A DNA stretch of 24,288 bases from Pseudomonadota bacterium. GTDB taxonomy: Bacteria; Pseudomonadota; Gammaproteobacteria; Burkholderiales; Burkholderiaceae_D. Below, one piece after another: positions 21,606 to 24,288 of the stretch. The position numbers were made by a program, and so were the translations under genes. The notes under the pieces were generated by a model. The model ran no database searches. It saw nothing but the letters and a program-made list of their open reading frames with translations, and had not been told where the DNA came from. The stretch covers positions 1 to 24,288 of the forward strand of contig JAFECY010000280.1 of the NCBI GenBank assembly GCA_018241865.1, in the 5' to 3' direction. Each line of letters begins with the position of its first letter. Position 1 is the stretch's first letter.

Positions 21606-23339
21606 TCAGCCCCTGCCGGCGAACTGCAAGTGATACAGATTGGCATACACGCCGCCCTTGGCCAGCAGTTCCGCATGCGTGCCGGTTTCGGCGATGCGGC
21701 CGCCTTCCAGCACGACGATGCGGTCGGCGCGCTCGATAGTGGACAGGCGATGCGCGATCACCAGCGTGGTGCGGCCTTTCATCAAGGCATCGAGCGCTTC
21801 CTGCACCGCGCGTTCGGATTCGGAATCGAGTGCGGAAGTGGCTTCATCCAGTATCAGAATCGGCGCATCTTTGTAGATCGCGCGCGCAATCGCCAGGCGC
21901 TGGCGCTGACCACCGGAGAGGCGGCCGCCGTTGTCGCCGATCATGGTGTGCATGCCTTGCGGCAGTGCTGCGATCACGTCATCCAAATGCGCAGCGCGGG
22001 CGGCAGCAGCGATGCGTGCCGTGTCCGGTGCGGTGTCGCCATAGGCGATGTTGGCCGCCACGGTGTCGTCGAACAGCACCACGTTCTGGCTGACCATCGC
22101 AATTTGCTTCCGCAGACTGGGCAGCGCGATGTCTTCCAGCGGCATGCCGTCGAGCCGCACTTCGCCGGCGGTCGGCGTGTAGAAACCCGGCACCAGACTG
22201 ACCAGCGTGGTCTTGCCACCGCCGGAGGTGCCGACGAAGGCCACCGTCTCGCCCGGCGCAATCGTCAGAGTGAACTGATTCAGCGCGTTGCGCTCTTGCA
22301 GGGGATAAATGAAATCGACCAGGTCGAATTCCAAACGGCCAGCGGCACGTTGATCCAATACCTTGCCGCCGGTGCGTTCCACCGGCGCATCGGCCAACTC
22401 GAACACAGCATCGGCCGCCGCCAAGCCGCGCTGTAAGGGGCCGTTGACATCGGCCAGATGCTTCAGCGGCGTCAGCAACATCAGCATGGCGGTGATGAAG
22501 GACACGAAGCCGCCAACGGTGGCCTGCCCTTCTTGCGACTGGTACATGGCGATCATGATGACGATGCCGACCGCCAGCGCGGCCAGTATCTGAGTGATCG
22601 GCACGGTCGAGGCAGCGGCGACCGCCATGCGCATCAAGTAGCCGCGCAGGTTGGCGGCACGCCGGTCGAAACGGTCTGTCTCAAATTGCTGACCGCCGAA
22701 AATCTTGATGACTTGATGCGCGCGCGTGGTTTCCTCGATCACCTGAGTCAGCTCAGCATTCACTTCCAGATATTTCTTCGACAGCTTGCGCGCGCGCTTG
22801 CCGGTCACGCGCACTACGGCGGCAATCAGCGGCATCAGCAACAGCGCGATCAGAGTCAGCCGCCAGTTCAGCCACAACAGGTAGCCGAACAGCACGACGA
22901 CGGTGAGCGCGTCGCGGATCAGCGAGATCATGACGTTGCGCAGCATGTCGATGATCTGCTGCACCTCGTACATGACGGAATTGATGACCTTGCCCACCGA
23001 GTGATGCACGTAGAAGCCGGCAGGGACATCCAGCATGCGCTCGAAGATGATCTTGCGCAGATCGTTCTGCACGTGCGTGGTCGCCCAATTCATCATGTAG
23101 CCGGTCATGAAAGTGGACAGGCCGCGCAGTAGGAAGATGGCAACCAGCACCGCCGGCACCGCCCACAGCGGAAAGGGCGGCTTGGCGGCAAAGCCCTTGT
23201 CGAGCAGGGTCTTGAGCACGGCCGGCAGCATCGGCTCGGTCGAAGCGGTCAGGATCATGCCCAGCAAAGCCAGCGCAAGCCGGTGCTTGTACGGGCCGAA
23301 CAGGCGGAAGACCCGCAGCAGATTGGGGGGAAATTTCAT
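21606..23339 (-). CDS. msbA: Lipid A/LPS-core flippase, ABC transporter
   Basis: The 577-residue half-transporter has a six-helix ABC exporter membrane domain (about 15-310) fused to an ATPase domain (about 335-577). The nucleotide-binding motifs are complete: Walker A GTSGGGKTT (370-378), Q-loop Q418, signature LSGGQ (474-478), Walker B ILILDE (494-499) and the switch H530. As a dimer it would flip lipid A-core across the inner membrane. Length and the adjacency to waaF support MsbA over other exporters of this class. The start at 23339 has a weak GGGA upstream. Confidence 0.93.
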   Translation of the reverse strand: MKFPPNLLRVFRLFGPYKHRLALALLGMILTASTEPMLPAVLKTLLDKGFAAKPPFPLWAVPAVLVAIFLLRGLSTFMTGYMMNWATTHVQNDLRKIIFERMLDVPAGFYVHHSVGKVINSVMYEVQQIIDMLRNVMISLIRDALTVVVLFGYLLWLNWRLTLIALLLMPLIAAVVRVTGKRARKLSKKYLEVNAELTQVIEETTRAHQVIKIFGGQQFETDRFDRRAANLRGYLMRMAVAAASTVPITQILAALAVGIVIMIAMYQSQEGQATVGGFVSFITAMLMLLTPLKHLADVNGPLQRGLAAADAVFELADAPVERTGGKVLDQRAAGRLEFDLVDFIYPLQERNALNQFTLTIAPGETVAFVGTSGGGKTTLVSLVPGFYTPTAGEVRLDGMPLEDIALPSLRKQIAMVSQNVVLFDDTVAANIAYGDTAPDTARIAAAARAAHLDDVIAALPQGMHTMIGDNGGRLSGGQRQRLAIARAIYKDAPILILDEATSALDSESERAVQEALDALMKGRTTLVIAHRLSTIERADRIVVLEGGRIAETGTHAELLAKGGVYANLYHLQFAGRG

Positions 23340-23401
23340 GGAATCCCGAGAGTGGACTTGCGGCGGCGCGCCGGCATGCCGCTGCGCCGATATGAGACTG
23401 G

Positions 23402-23407
23402 ATTATA
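23402..23407 (-). promoter_or_regulatory. Possible -10 hexamer of the msbA-waaF operon
   Basis: The complement reads TATAAT, about 63 bp before the msbA start. No convincing -35 stands at 16-18 bp upstream, where the 13-bp tandem repeat lies. This is a pattern match only. Confidence 0.35.
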
Positions 23408-23421
23408 TTTCATTACAATAC

Positions 23422-23460
23422 GGACTGACTGCGCGGGCTGACTGCGCGGACTGACCGTGC
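23422..23460 (+). repeat. Three tandem copies of a 13-bp repeat
   Basis: GGACTGACTGCGC, GGGCTGACTGCGC and GGACTGACCGTGC follow one another without gaps. They occupy the divergent msbA/GT2 promoter region, directly upstream of the possible msbA -10 hexamer and about 30 bp before the GT2 start. Confidence 0.8.
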
Positions 23461-23489
23461 AATTCCCTCTCTCTTTCTCCGACTGCCCC

Positions 23490-24288
23490 ATGTTCTCAAT
23501 TCTGCTGCCCACTTGGAACAACCTGCCCTTCCTCAAGCTGTGCGTCGAGAGCATCCGCAAGAATTCGACCGTGCCGCTGCAAATCATCGTCCACGTCAAC
23601 GACGGCAGCGACGGTTCGCTGGAGTGGGTCAAGCAGCAGGGGCTGGACCATACCCATTCGCCGGCCAATATCGGCATCTGCCACGCGGTCAACATCGCCG
23701 CCACCCTAGCGCGCCACGACTACATCGTTTATCTGAACGACGACATGTATTGCTGCCCCGGCTGGGACAGTCGCCTGCTGGAACGCATCCAGAGCCTGGA
23801 CACCGACCTGTTCCTGCTGTCCGGCACCATGATCGAACCGCGCGGCTCGGGCAACCCCTGCGTGAGCATCGCCGACTTCGGCAGCGACCCGCTTAGCTTC
23901 AAGGAACAGGACTTGCTGAACGCGCTGCCGACGCTGACCAAACCCGACTGGTACGGCGCCACTTGGCCGCCGACGGTGGTGCACCGCGACTGGTGGTTCA
24001 AGCTCGGCGGCTATAGCAGCGAACTGACGCCCGGCATGAGCAGCGATAACGATTTCTCGATGAAACTGTGGCACGCCGGCTGCCGCATCTTCCTCGGCAT
24101 CGGCGATGCGCTGGTCTATCACTTCCAGTCGAAGACCACCGGCAAGATCGTCAAGAACAATGGCGGTCGCCAGTTCTTGAACAAATGGGGCATGACGCAA
24201 TCAACCTTCGACCGTTTCTACCTGCGGCGCGGTACGGTGGCGCAAGGTATCGTCTTGCCGGAAGCGGATACTAACAGCGGCGCGGCGC
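23490..24288 (+). CDS. GT2-family glycosyltransferase, cut by the window end
   Basis: The open frame of 266 codons begins MFSILLPTWNNLPFLKLCVESI and runs to the last base without a stop, so the gene is incomplete at its 3' side. GT-A features are IIVHVNDGSDGSLEWV (donor-binding D in NDGSDGS), the HSPANIGICHAVNIA block, the metal-binding-type YLNDDM and a later WWFKLGGYSSELTPGMSSDNDFSMKLWHAG with the catalytic-type DND. The motif order is that of rhamnosyl-/galactosyl-type GT2 enzymes, but sugar and acceptor are unknown. It is divergent from msbA with 150 bp between, again in a surface-glycan setting. Confidence 0.88.
   Translation, partial: MFSILLPTWNNLPFLKLCVESIRKNSTVPLQIIVHVNDGSDGSLEWVKQQGLDHTHSPANIGICHAVNIAATLARHDYIVYLNDDMYCCPGWDSRLLERIQSLDTDLFLLSGTMIEPRGSGNPCVSIADFGSDPLSFKEQDLLNALPTLTKPDWYGATWPPTVVHRDWWFKLGGYSSELTPGMSSDNDFSMKLWHAGCRIFLGIGDALVYHFQSKTTGKIVKNNGGRQFLNKWGMTQSTFDRFYLRRGTVAQGIVLPEADTNSGAA

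Overview
The window is a GC-rich, densely coded bacterial chromosome segment. Gene content and order (yebC-purD-hemF-nadD-rsfS-rlmH-maf-rng, then heptose and lipopolysaccharide genes) point to a betaproteobacterium of the order Burkholderiales, most likely Oxalobacteraceae (Herminiimonas/Janthinobacterium/Collimonas type). That placement is inferred from remembered gene order and protein appearance, not from a database search. I see no rRNA or tRNA gene, CRISPR array, transposase, phage gene or plasmid gene.

Layout. Positions 1-1007: the end of a dispersed repeat and a leftward EamA-family exporter. Positions 1213-7012: rightward housekeeping genes, yebC, purD, then the tight hemF-nadD-rsfS-rlmH-maf cluster. 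Positions 7013-7116: two consecutive stem-loops. Positions 7117-14438: rng (RNase G), the ADP-heptose genes hldA and hldD, a GT9 glycosyltransferase, an MBOAT O-acyltransferase and a membrane-anchored SGNH protein. Positions 14531-16876: a GAF-PAS-GGDEF-EAL cyclic-di-GMP enzyme. Positions 16898-19466 (leftward): an O-antigen ligase/polymerase-like protein, a GT2 glycosyltransferase and an unrecognised four-helix membrane protein. Positions 19498-20367: a divergent GT17 glycosyltransferase. Positions 20560-23339 (leftward): msbA and waaF. From 23490: a GT2 glycosyltransferase cut by the window end.

The second half is a cell-envelope island. HldA and HldD contribute to the ADP-heptose donor, WaaF and probably the second GT9 protein use it on the inner core, MsbA flips the lipid A-core, the ligase-like protein and three other glycosyltransferases act on core, O-antigen or another surface glycan, and the MBOAT/SGNH pair probably O-acetylates such a glycan. 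A c-di-GMP enzyme lies directly downstream.

The most unusual non-coding feature is a family of modular intergenic repeats at five places (1-41, 1944-2020, 3348-3644, 9566-9656, 20406-20512). An outer inverted repeat with a 9-bp period (module A, CACGGCGAA-type) can enclose an inner GC-rich quasi-palindromic inverted repeat (module B, CCCCTTCAAGGGG-type), which in one copy encloses a third pair of palindromes (module C). Other points of interest are the paired stem-loops just before rng, a long basic Lys/Ala/Pro tail on RsfS, and a 3 x 13-bp tandem repeat between msbA and the last gene.
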